DNA of 64,000 nt from Ruegeria sp. AD91A (GTDB lineage Bacteria; Pseudomonadota; Alphaproteobacteria; Rhodobacterales; Rhodobacteraceae). Location: contig NZ_CP031947.1 of assembly GCF_003443535.1 (NCBI RefSeq), positions 1 to 64,000 on the forward strand, read 5' to 3'. Made by a program: the position numbers and the translations under genes. The notes beneath the pieces were generated by a model. It saw nothing but the letters and a program-made list of their open reading frames with translations. It was not told the origin of the DNA and ran no database searches. Positions 26,759 through 34,584 of this stretch are shown here, in pieces; position 1 is the first letter of the stretch, and every line of letters begins with the position of its first letter.

Positions 26759-27577
26759 CTAGAAGCCCGCCAGTTTCTTGTGCAAATGACTGACCGTTCC
26801 GTCAGTATCCGTCATGGTCACATCGACCGCTTGCGCCCTGCTTGGAACAGATATGCCAACCCTCGGATTTTCGGACAGTGAAATCGACCCCGTCATCTGG
26901 ATATACCCGGCACCATCAAGATCGATATCCACGGTTTCAACATATCGCATCGGTATGAAAAGCAAAGAAATCTGATCCATCTGCATTCCGGAATGCGACG
27001 GATGATCAATGCTGAGATCCATCTTGTTGGCGCGATCCGCACCCAGGTTGGACAGCCGCTTCAGCGTGTTCAGCGCAGGCACACGGCCGACCAGTTCGGC
27101 CTCCATCGTTCCAAGGTTAGCCAAGGCCAGTTCCGGGTCAGTCCCAGGAGGCGCGGCGCAAGCGCCAACACCAGAGGTCTTGACGAAAGTTCCTGACACC
27201 CACAGGCGTCCATCGGTGGTCTCGGCGACGACGTGCATCGGGGTCGGACCGTTCACACGCATGGTCACATCGAAGTAGAAGCTCGGCAGTGGCTCTTCCA
27301 ACTCGAACACGGCAGAAACCGGCATCGGGTTTTCATCCAGCACCAAAGTCACCTTGGCCACTTTCGTCCCCCGAGGGGCTACGACCTGAGCCGCCAGTTG
27401 AGCCCGCGCGTCATCGGGTGTGCGATAAGGTGCATCAATCGCGATCAACGCATCTCCGTTCTGCATCGGTCTGTCGCCATAAAGCAGAGCTCGGACATTT
27501 TCCCATGCCTCGTTGGATGCCCAAACCGGTGCCGCCAACACACTGAACACGGCCGCAATCAGATGAGATGCTTTCAT
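26759..27577 (-). CDS. Quinoprotein dehydrogenase-associated SoxYZ-like carrier protein (copy 2)
   Basis: 272 residues; signal peptide MKASHLIAAVFSVLAAPVWA. It parallels copy 1: APYRTPDDARAQ corresponds to APYRAHDAATV, the cysteine is in GVGACAAPPGTDPE, and the SoxZ-like half has IDHPSHSGMQMDQISLLFIP. The two copies are clearly diverged paralogues. It is the third gene of a minus-strand operon with the MxaD-like and propeller genes, overlapping the latter by four bases. It probably serves as carrier in the quinoprotein relay. Confidence 0.85.
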   Translation of the reverse strand: MKASHLIAAVFSVLAAPVWASNEAWENVRALLYGDRPMQNGDALIAIDAPYRTPDDARAQLAAQVVAPRGTKVAKVTLVLDENPMPVSAVFELEEPLPSFYFDVTMRVNGPTPMHVVAETTDGRLWVSGTFVKTSGVGACAAPPGTDPELALANLGTMEAELVGRVPALNTLKRLSNLGADRANKMDLSIDHPSHSGMQMDQISLLFIPMRYVETVDIDLDGAGYIQMTGSISLSENPRVGISVPSRAQAVDVTMTDTDGTVSHLHKKLAGF

Positions 27578-28521
27578 TGTTGTCCTCCTTGCAGGAACCT
27601 GCCAAAGGCACGTGGTCCATCACAGGTTTCTATTGTTTCTACCACCGACAGTGCCTGCGGGTCCACGATGCTGACGGTGTTGTCGAACCAGTTTGCAATG
27701 ACCACCAGATCTTCTCCTGCCGTCGTATCAATGCCTTCGGGATATTCTCCAACATCAATCACAGCCTCATGTTCGAGCGTCTCAAGAGACATGACGCTGA
27801 GGGTATTGGCATATTGGTTCGTGACGAACACGCGACCATGGGCGAAGGCGATGCCATATGGGCGTTCACCAACTGGGATCGTTGCGGTGACGGCGCCGGT
27901 TTCAGCATCGACCAGGCTGACATCGTTGCTGCCGACATTGCCGACGAACAGACGCCCATCGGGGGCAAAACGCAGTCCGAAGGGGCGCGTTCCAACCGGG
28001 CTGCGGTGCAGTAGCTGAAGAGTGTCGGCATCAAATACCGACACTTGATCCGCGTCCTTGTCGGCCGACGCCAGAAAACGCCCGTCTTTCGATATCGCGA
28101 TACCCGCCGGGGCGGCTCCGGTGGGTAACTCGGTTTGCACCTTCAGAGTTTTGCTGTCCAGAACCCAAAGACGGGCGTTGTACCAATCCGAGACAAAAAC
28201 CCGTCCGCGTTCTTGATCCAAAGCGATTCCGATTGGCCCCCCTTCAAGAGTGACTTGCGCTATCGCTTCACCGGTCTCAGCAGACAAACGCCTCACTGTT
28301 TTGCTGTTCGGGGACACGGTGAACAGCGTTTCATCCAAACCAACCGCCACACCCGCAGGCTTTCCGGGTAATGGCCAACGGGCTGTTTCCTGCATTTGTG
28401 CAAGATCTATCCGACTTAGTTCCTCACCGTTTTGACAGGTGATAAACGCTGTCTCTGCCAGTGTCGGGCTGCCAGAGAGCGCCAAGAACAACATCAGCGG
28501 GTAGTTAACTTGCCGCACCAA
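27574..28521 (-). CDS. Exported YVTN-type beta-propeller protein
   Basis: About 315 residues, a secreted propeller of YVTN repeats, such as PVGTRPFGLRFAPDGRLFVGN and PVGERPYGIAFAHGRVFVTNQ. The start is uncertain: TTG 28521 or GTG 28518, overlapping the MxaD-like gene, gives a normal signal peptide (VRQVNYPLMLFLALSG), while ATG 28494 gives a short one. Propellers of this kind recur in PQQ dehydrogenase loci, as with the second one at 30557. A role as scaffold or metal handling is unproven. Confidence 0.8.
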   Translation of the reverse strand: MVRQVNYPLMLFLALSGSPTLAETAFITCQNGEELSRIDLAQMQETARWPLPGKPAGVAVGLDETLFTVSPNSKTVRRLSAETGEAIAQVTLEGGPIGIALDQERGRVFVSDWYNARLWVLDSKTLKVQTELPTGAAPAGIAISKDGRFLASADKDADQVSVFDADTLQLLHRSPVGTRPFGLRFAPDGRLFVGNVGSNDVSLVDAETGAVTATIPVGERPYGIAFAHGRVFVTNQYANTLSVMSLETLEHEAVIDVGEYPEGIDTTAGEDLVVIANWFDNTVSIVDPQALSVVETIETCDGPRAFGRFLQGGQQ

Positions 28522-29044
28522 ACCGCTCGATCAGCGCGTCGAGACCTGCCTGATAGACGCCGGTTACGGCGGCAACGGCGGCTTCGTCATTCAACTCGGC
28601 CGGAGGATCGTTGTTTGGATATCCGCGATAGAAAGCCCCACGCCATTCGATGATCGAACCACCTCCGTCGCGCGGTTTTACCGTCAGATGCGACGAGTAG
28701 TTGGTGACAGGCAGTACCTCTACCGCGACCTCGGTGATCCGGTAGGAGTAGCTCATTTTGTCTTCGCTGTACTTGTAAAGGATTTCATTGATCGTTGGCC
28801 CGCCTTCCTGACCAAGTGTCAGCAATCGGGTCGCATCAATCGCGTTGCCGCCGTTGCCTTCGGTCGCAAACACAGCCGGATGCCACGACATGTCATCAAA
28901 GTTCCCGACAACGGCCCAGACTTCCTCTGGTGAGGCTGCGACCTCAGCAGACAGCGTGACTTTCTGCCTGGTAGGCCCATGGGCCCAAACCTGACCCGGA
29001 ACCAGCAGAGCGGCGGTTGCAGCAAGAAGAAGTCGTCGATTCAT
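28505..29044 (-). CDS. MxaD-like SRPBCC-family periplasmic protein
   Basis: 179 residues; signal peptide MNRRLLLAATAALLVPGQVWA, then a START/Bet v1-like (SRPBCC) fold with AASPEEVWAVVGNFDDMSWHP near 35-55 and YSYRITEVAVEVLPVTNY later. MxaD of methylotrophs is this kind of protein and stimulates electron transfer from methanol dehydrogenase to its cytochrome. It is the first gene of the minus-strand operon and is divergent from the lutA-like gene across a 312-base promoter region. Confidence 0.8.
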   Translation of the reverse strand: MNRRLLLAATAALLVPGQVWAHGPTRQKVTLSAEVAASPEEVWAVVGNFDDMSWHPAVFATEGNGGNAIDATRLLTLGQEGGPTINEILYKYSEDKMSYSYRITEVAVEVLPVTNYSSHLTVKPRDGGGSIIEWRGAFYRGYPNNDPPAELNDEAAVAAVTGVYQAGLDALIERFGAAS

Positions 29045-29356
29045 TCCATGTCCTCCCTGAATGCGCTGAGCGTTTACACGCGCGGCTCCGTCGCAGCGTG
29101 CCTCCTGTCAGAACTGACGTGCGAGCGCACGCTACCGGTCACCCGTGACACCCCCTGAGAAGTCGAGGGAAGCCGCGGGAAACCATAGCAAGATCAACCG
29201 TATACGCGCACTCTTATAAAATAAGAATCGAGCTCAATGATGAAGCTGTTAGGCTTTGTTTTACAACACGGCCAAAAGTATCGGTTCCGTTTTTCGGGGC
29301 GCTATGCCCCGGTTGGTTCAACCTGAACTCTGACATTCAGGCAACGGGAGGACATC
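29045..29356. promoter_or_regulatory. Divergent promoter region, mxaD-like / lutA-like
   Basis: No gene is seen in these 312 bases. They separate the minus-strand mxaD-like operon from the plus-strand lutA-like operon, so both promoters should lie here. The first half is GC rich and the middle has an AT-rich patch (about 29200-29270) containing the palindrome described separately. The TTG start of the lutA-like gene has GGGAGGA at 29346-29352. Confidence 0.6.
29210..29227. promoter_or_regulatory. Palindromic operator candidate shared with the pqqA promoter
   Basis: The site reads ACTCTTA-TAAA-ATAAGAA, containing the perfect dyad TCTTAT/ATAAGA around AAA. The same 14 conserved bases with the same four-base gap recur at 37801-37818 before pqqA. 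It lies about 130 bases before the lutA-like gene and 166 before the mxaD-like gene. A likely binder is the OmpR-type regulator encoded at 37841, but this is inference. Confidence 0.5.
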
Positions 29357-30544
29357 TTGAGTATTCGCCTGCTGTCGCTGCTTGCGGCGCTTCTTTGGTA
29401 TGCATCCGCGATGACCGCGGCGGCGCTTGATGTAAAGGCTGCGGTGCTGCGGATCGACTATCCATCGCTTCTGCCTATCTCGCGATATGATCTGAAACCC
29501 GACGATCTGGGGTTTGCTGGTGCGGCGCTTGGGGATGAGGATAACGGAACTACGGGCGGATTTCTGGGACATACCTATGAGACCGTCACTATTGCCGTTT
29601 CGCCGGAAGAGGCCGACGCCGCAATGGACCGGATCCTTGCCGGCGGCGTACGCCTGATCGTCCTTTTGGCCAAAGCCCCTGACGTACTGCGCCTGACGGA
29701 CAAGGCGGCAGAGTCCGGGGCGCTTGTTTTCAACGTGTCTGCGCCTGATATCGACTTGCGCGACGCAAACTGCCGGGGCAACCTGCTTCATATCGCACCG
29801 TCCCGTGGCATGAAAGCCGATGCTGTTGCACAGTTTGCCGTCTGGAAGAAATGGGGCGACTGGTTCCTGTTGGCCGGATCCAACCCCGAGGATGTCAAGC
29901 TCGCCGACGCGTATCGCCGCGCGGCGAACAAGTTTGGTGCGAAGATCACCGAAGATCGGACCTTTGCGGATACCGGGGGATCTCGCCGAACGGATTCCGG
30001 TCATGTCCTAGTTCAGCGACAATTGCCACTGGACACACAGGATGTACGAGACCACGATGTTGTGATCGCCGCTGACGAAACCGACTATTTTGCGCGCTAT
30101 CTGTCTTATCACCTTTGGACTCCGCGTCCTGTGATGGGTTCCGGCGGTCTGCGCCCGACGACGTTTCATGGAGCCCATGAAGCTTGGGGCGCGACGCAGT
30201 TCCACACCCGTTTCGAGGAAATGACGGGTCGATACGTGCGCCCGGAAGATTACAATACGTGGCTTGCTTTACGGGTTATCGGTGAGGCCGTGACCCGTGC
30301 CAGCACAGCCGAACCGGAAGGTGTGCGTGATTATGCCCTTTCGGACCAGTTCGAACTTGCGGCTTTCAAAGGACAGAAAGTGACGTTCCGCGACTGGAAC
30401 GGGCAGCTACGCCAGCCGATCCTTCTGTATGACGGGTCAATCACTGTCAGTGTCAGCCCGCAGGAGGGATTTCTGCACCAGGTCTCGCCGCTCGATTCAA
30501 TGGGATTGGATCGGGCGGAATCCAGCTGTCACGCTTTTGAGTAA
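29357..30544 (+). CDS. ABC substrate-binding protein of PQQ alcohol dehydrogenase systems (LutA/PedA-like)
   Basis: 395 residues from TTG 29357, with signal peptide MSIRLLSLLAALLWYASAMTAAA. The fold is a branched-chain-type (type I) binding protein, with AAVLRIDYPSLLPISRYDL at the N-terminus and GLRPTTFHGAHEAWGATQF near 275. It matches the family always found with PQQ dehydrogenase loci and known as LutA in Methylobacterium and PedA in Pseudomonas, implicated in lanthanide uptake. The matching ATPase and permease are not adjacent but lie at 40132-41666. Confidence 0.8.
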   Translation: MSIRLLSLLAALLWYASAMTAAALDVKAAVLRIDYPSLLPISRYDLKPDDLGFAGAALGDEDNGTTGGFLGHTYETVTIAVSPEEADAAMDRILAGGVRLIVLLAKAPDVLRLTDKAAESGALVFNVSAPDIDLRDANCRGNLLHIAPSRGMKADAVAQFAVWKKWGDWFLLAGSNPEDVKLADAYRRAANKFGAKITEDRTFADTGGSRRTDSGHVLVQRQLPLDTQDVRDHDVVIAADETDYFARYLSYHLWTPRPVMGSGGLRPTTFHGAHEAWGATQFHTRFEEMTGRYVRPEDYNTWLALRVIGEAVTRASTAEPEGVRDYALSDQFELAAFKGQKVTFRDWNGQLRQPILLYDGSITVSVSPQEGFLHQVSPLDSMGLDRAESSCHAFE

Positions 30545-30556
30545 CCGGAGGTTTTG

Positions 30557-31528
30557 ATGAAACGACTATTGCTGACCGTTGCCTTTGCGGCGCTTGCCTC
30601 GGGTCCGGCGCTGGCGGGCAAGGCTTTTGTCTCGAATGAGCGGGGCAACACCATTACCGTAGTTGATACCGAAACCTGGGATGTGATCACCGAATTTCCG
30701 GGCGGCAACCGCCCACGCGGCATCACTGTCAGCCCGGATGGCAGCAAACTGTATGTTTGTGCGTCTGACGACAATATTATTCGGGTGTTTGATACTTCGA
30801 CTTATGAGGAATTGCCCAGCTTACCTTCTGGCCCGGATCCCGAGCTCTTCATTCTCGAACCCTCGGGTAAGCGGCTCTATATCGCCAATGAAGACGACAA
30901 TCTGGTGACGGTTACAGACACCGAAACCCGCACCGTTCTGGCCGAGATTCCGGTAGGTGTCGAGCCCGAAGGCATGGGAATGAGCCCCGACGCCAAATTT
31001 GTGGTCAACACGTCCGAGACCACCAATATGGCGCATTTCATTTCCACCGAGGATTATTCCATCAAGCATAATGTCTTGGTCGACCAGCGCCCACGCTATG
31101 CCCAGTATACGGCGGATGGAAAACGCCTGTTCGTGACATCGGAAATAGGCGGAACCGTCACGGTAATGGACATTGCAGAAGACGGAACGCCGACGGTTGT
31201 TGGCAAAATCAGCTTCGAAGTGGCGGGCGTGCAACCGGAGTGGTTGCAACCCGTCGGTGCCAAGGTGACTTCGGACGGAAAACGTCTGTTCGTTGCTTTG
31301 GGGCCCGCAAACCGGGTCGCCGTTGTTGACGCGCAAAGCCTTGAAGTTCTGGACTATATCCTGGTTGGGCAACGGGTCTGGCAGCTCGATTTCACGCCGG
31401 ACGAAAAATATCTGCTGACCACAAATGGTAATTCAAACGACATAACAATCATTGATGTGGCTGCAGAGAAAGCCATCAAATCAGTACAGGTCGGTCAACA
31501 GCCCTGGGGCGTGGTGACCATTGACTGA
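30557..31528 (+). CDS. PQQ-dependent catabolism-associated beta-propeller protein (LutB-like)
   Basis: About 323 residues; signal peptide MKRLLLTVAFAALASGPALA, with CCGGAGG at 30545-30551. Repeated YVTN blades are evident, such as PGGNRPRGITVSPDGSKLYVC and PVGVEPEGMGMSPDAKFVVN. This family (PQQ ABC repeats) sits next to the LutA-type binding protein in Methylobacterium and Pseudomonas. It follows the lutA-like gene by 12 bases. The molecular function is not established. Confidence 0.85.
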   Translation: MKRLLLTVAFAALASGPALAGKAFVSNERGNTITVVDTETWDVITEFPGGNRPRGITVSPDGSKLYVCASDDNIIRVFDTSTYEELPSLPSGPDPELFILEPSGKRLYIANEDDNLVTVTDTETRTVLAEIPVGVEPEGMGMSPDAKFVVNTSETTNMAHFISTEDYSIKHNVLVDQRPRYAQYTADGKRLFVTSEIGGTVTVMDIAEDGTPTVVGKISFEVAGVQPEWLQPVGAKVTSDGKRLFVALGPANRVAVVDAQSLEVLDYILVGQRVWQLDFTPDEKYLLTTNGNSNDITIIDVAAEKAIKSVQVGQQPWGVVTID

Positions 31529-31547
31529 AGTTCTGGGAGGGACGGGA

Positions 31548-31985
31548 ATGAAGAAATTAGTGATCGCAGTGATGATTGCAGCGTTGGGTGGACCAGTATC
31601 GGCGGCGCCACTGTGTGACGATCTGGGATTCGCCGGACTTCTGGCGAAATGCAACCGGGGAGAAACCATAAAGCTGACACTCGCCTCAGGGCAGCCGCTG
31701 GGTGAAGACGTGGTTCTGCAATCCGGCGCGTATTACAAGCTTGAGATCACCGCTGATGGTTCAGCGGAACTGGCCATCGAGGGGCCATCGTTCTTTCGCG
31801 CAATCTGGATGAACGAAATCGTGATTAACAAGATCGAAATTCGTCCGATGGCGGTAGATAGCATCGAGTTTGACAAGGCTGGCGTGGCTGAATTGTCGTT
31901 TATCGCAATCAAACCCGGCAGTCATGAAATTCGCATCCCCGGGTCCACGGGTGAAACGCAACGCATCACTGTTAGTATTCAATAG
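31548..31985 (+). CDS. Small exported beta-rich protein of unknown function
   Basis: About 145 residues; signal peptide MKKLVIAVMIAALGGPVSA, with GGGAGGGACGGGA before ATG 31548. Two cysteines occur early (PLCDDL and AKCNRG). The remainder is beta rich: VVLQSGAYYKLEITADGSAEL, RAIWMNEIVINKIEIRPM and KPGSHEIRIPG. The layout recalls a cupredoxin-like sandwich but the usual copper ligands are not evident. It belongs to the lut-like operon, 19 bases after the propeller gene. Confidence 0.65.
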   Translation: MKKLVIAVMIAALGGPVSAAPLCDDLGFAGLLAKCNRGETIKLTLASGQPLGEDVVLQSGAYYKLEITADGSAELAIEGPSFFRAIWMNEIVINKIEIRPMAVDSIEFDKAGVAELSFIAIKPGSHEIRIPGSTGETQRITVSIQ

Positions 31986-32000
31986 AGAAGGGATAGGTAC

Positions 32001-32249
32001 ATGAAAAATATTGGAATTTTTATAATCACCGGACTTTTGGCGGCGCCGGCTTCCGCCGACGAAGTTGATACCGAAACAGTGGAAAGGATTGAGGCCTATC
32101 TTGCCTCTATCGAATGCCAGATGGACCCGGATGACATCGAGGTAGAAGACGATGGGTATGATCTGGATGACGTCATTTGTAAGGGTGGCAACCAGTTCGA
32201 TATCAAGCTGGACAAGGATTTGAATGAAGTCAGCCGAAAAGCGGAATAG
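32001..32249 (+). CDS. Very acidic small exported protein (PepSY-like)
   Basis: 82 residues with signal peptide MKNIGIFIITGLLAAPASA. The mature protein is about 63 residues, with roughly 22 Asp/Glu against six Lys/Arg, and includes MDPDDIEVEDDGYDLDD and two cysteines. The pattern of a helix followed by short strands ending FDIKLDKDLNEV resembles a PepSY domain. Its acidity and position between the lutB-like gene and a complete ABC importer make a metal-binding role conceivable, but no ligand can be named. Confidence 0.6.
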   Translation: MKNIGIFIITGLLAAPASADEVDTETVERIEAYLASIECQMDPDDIEVEDDGYDLDDVICKGGNQFDIKLDKDLNEVSRKAE

Positions 32250-32269
32250 CGAATAAACAGGATTGAGCC

Positions 32270-33235
32270 ATGACCAAACTATTTGCCGCCTGCCTTGCAC
32301 TTGCACTCATTTCGGGGGCTCTAGCCGCTGAGACCCTGCCGACCATTCGGGCGGCCGTACTCAAGATAGGTACGGTGAATTGGGAACTGGAGACCATTCG
32401 CCAGAACGGTCTGGATCGGAAACATGGCTTTATCCTTGATGTTCAACCTTTTGCCGACAATGGCGCAACGCGCATTGCGGTCGAAGGCGGCGAAGCCGAT
32501 CTAGCCGTTGCCGATTGGATCTGGGTTGCTCGACAAAGGGCTGCGGGCAAGGGCTATGTTTTCATTCCCTATTCCAAAGCAGTTGGTGGCGTGGTTGTAC
32601 CCGCTGACAGCCCTGCGACCAGTTTGAGGGATCTGGCCGGTGGCAAGATCGGCATAGCGGGTGGCCCGCTGGATAAATCCTGGCTGATTTTGCGCGCCTT
32701 TGCAGCACGGGAATATGGGATGGACCTGAAAGCCGACACCGAGCAGGTGTTCGGTGCGCCCCCTCTGATCTTCAAATCTGCTTTGAACGGTGACTATGCC
32801 GGCGCGATCAATTTCTGGCATTTTCTGGCCAAGATGAAAGCGTCCGGCATGAAAGAGCTGATCTCGGTTGAGGGTGCTGGGCAGGCTTTGGGGCTCGACA
32901 CAAATACACCCCTGCTGGGTTATTACCTGAAAGAGACTTTTCTGAACGAACACCCCGACCTTGCGCAAAGCCTGTTTGCCGCCAGCCGCGATGCCAAGGA
33001 CCTGTTGGCCAATTCGCCTGAGGCGTGGGAGGCGATCAGACCGCGCATGAACGTCACGTCCGATGCACAGTTTGAGCAACTCAAGTTCGATTGGATCGCC
33101 GGTATTCCCGATCGCCGCCCGGTTGATGAGGTTGCGGCCAACAAGATGTTGGAACTTATGGCCGAATTAGGCGGGGCTGAACTGGTGGGCGCTGCGACGA
33201 CTGTGCCACAGGGTCTTTTTGCTGACGTGGAATAG
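32270..33235 (+). CDS. NitT/TauT-type ABC substrate-binding protein
   Basis: 321 residues; signal peptide MTKLFAACLALALISGALAA. A type II binding fold of the SsuA/TauA/ThiY kind follows, with AAVLKIGTVNWELETIRQNGLD, EGGEADLAVADWIWVARQRA and LAGGKIGIAGGPLDKSWLI. Its permease and ATPase follow at once, forming a complete importer. The substrate is unknown. Family members carry nitrate, sulfonates, thiamin precursors and others; position inside the pqq/lut locus suggests a solute needed by the quinoprotein system. Confidence 0.8.
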   Translation: MTKLFAACLALALISGALAAETLPTIRAAVLKIGTVNWELETIRQNGLDRKHGFILDVQPFADNGATRIAVEGGEADLAVADWIWVARQRAAGKGYVFIPYSKAVGGVVVPADSPATSLRDLAGGKIGIAGGPLDKSWLILRAFAAREYGMDLKADTEQVFGAPPLIFKSALNGDYAGAINFWHFLAKMKASGMKELISVEGAGQALGLDTNTPLLGYYLKETFLNEHPDLAQSLFAASRDAKDLLANSPEAWEAIRPRMNVTSDAQFEQLKFDWIAGIPDRRPVDEVAANKMLELMAELGGAELVGAATTVPQGLFADVE

Positions 33236-33241
33236 GATCAG

Positions 33242-33991
33242 ATGCAAAACGCGCGCCTTACGCCGCTTATGTCTATCGCAGGCCTTGTCGCGTTGTGGAT
33301 TGTTTCAGCGTCTCTGACCGCTGATCCTCAGATTCTGCCGCAACCTTGGGATCTGTTTCCCCGGTTTCAGCAAGAACTTGCGTCAGGCGAATTGCTACGC
33401 AGCCTTGGCGCGACTCTGTTACGCGTGATCTGGGCCTTTGTGTTGGCGATGACCTTGGGAACGATCATTGGCCTGGCCATGGGGCGGTCGGATGCGCTGA
33501 ACCGCTGGCTCGATCCATGGCTGGTTATCTTCCTGAACCTGCCCGCGTTGGTTCTGATCGTGCTGTGTTATCTCTGGATCGGGCTGACCGAAGCTGCGGC
33601 GATCACCGCAGTTACGCTGAACAAAATTCCCAATGTCGCAACGATCCTCCGAGAGGGCGGCAGGGCCCTAAGCCCAGATCTGGATGCTATGGCACAGGTC
33701 TACCGGATGCCGTGGCAAACGCGACTGCGTCATGTGATCCTGCCGCAGCTTGCCCCGTTTATCGCCGCTGCTGCACGGTCTGGGCTTTCTCTGATCTGGA
33801 AAATCGTGCTTGTGGTCGAATTTCTTGGGCGATCATCCGGTGTCGGGTTCCAAATCCACTTGTATTTTCAGCTGTTTGATGTGGCTATGGTGCTGGTTTA
33901 CGCATTCTCGTTCATTGCGGTCATGCTGGTCGTTGAGTGGTTGGTTCTACAGCCTTTGGAGCGCAACGCTCGACGGTGGAGAACTGCATGA
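33242..33991 (+). CDS. NitT/TauT-type ABC permease
   Basis: 249 residues with about six membrane spans. The EAA-type loop is DLDAMAQVYRMPWQTRLRHVI-LPQ near 143-165, and LGRSSGVGFQI ends the core as in SsuC/TauC. The gene starts six bases after the binding-protein gene and overlaps the ATPase gene by four bases. It forms a homodimeric channel for the importer. Confidence 0.85.
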   Translation: MQNARLTPLMSIAGLVALWIVSASLTADPQILPQPWDLFPRFQQELASGELLRSLGATLLRVIWAFVLAMTLGTIIGLAMGRSDALNRWLDPWLVIFLNLPALVLIVLCYLWIGLTEAAAITAVTLNKIPNVATILREGGRALSPDLDAMAQVYRMPWQTRLRHVILPQLAPFIAAAARSGLSLIWKIVLVVEFLGRSSGVGFQIHLYFQLFDVAMVLVYAFSFIAVMLVVEWLVLQPLERNARRWRTA

Positions 33992-34584
33992 TCCAAATTG
34001 ACATCCACAAAAAGCACTTTGAAAACGATGCCGTTCTGGGCCCCATTGCCTTTGAAATCGCTGCCGGGGAAACAGTCGCTCTGACCGGGCCCTCGGGCAT
34101 TGGAAAGACGACGCTGCTGAGATTGGTGGCAGGCATTGACCCGAACTTTGAAGGCCATATCGTTCGGCCGGATCGACTGGCCATTGTATTTCAGGAACCC
34201 ACTTTGCTGCCATGGCGTTCGGCTATCGATAATCTGACCCTGATTCATGGCGACCTGTCGCAGGCTGAGGCCGACGCCGCGCTGACTGACGTGGGTTTGG
34301 AAGGAAAGGGGGATTTGTTTCCCGGCCAGTTGTCACTGGGTCAGCAGCGCCGGCTTTCTTTGGCACGCGCATTTGCCGGGCAGCCTGAGTTTCTGATTAT
34401 GGACGAGCCCTTTGTGTCTCTGGATTCTGAAACAGCCGAGACGATGCTGACCCTGACCGAGGACCTCATCATGCGGCACCGGCCGGCGACCCTGTTCGTG
34501 ACGCATTCCAGACCAGAAGCAAATCGGCTTTCCGACCGGATCCTAAACCTGATATCCGGGCCAGACGGGGCCGTTCTGGGTTAG
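33988..34584 (+). CDS. NitT/TauT-type ABC ATPase (short)
   Basis: 198 residues, shorter than the usual 240-260 of SsuB/TauB. Walker A GPSGIGKTT, Q-loop VFQEPTLLPWR, signature LSLGQQRR, Walker B FLIMDEPFVSLD and H-loop VTHSR are all present, so it is complete as an ATPase but lacks the C-terminal extension. ATG 33988 overlaps the permease stop. It ends convergently with pqqE, overlapping it by four bases. Confidence 0.85.
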   Translation: MIQIDIHKKHFENDAVLGPIAFEIAAGETVALTGPSGIGKTTLLRLVAGIDPNFEGHIVRPDRLAIVFQEPTLLPWRSAIDNLTLIHGDLSQAEADAALTDVGLEGKGDLFPGQLSLGQQRRLSLARAFAGQPEFLIMDEPFVSLDSETAETMLTLTEDLIMRHRPATLFVTHSRPEANRLSDRILNLISGPDGAVLG

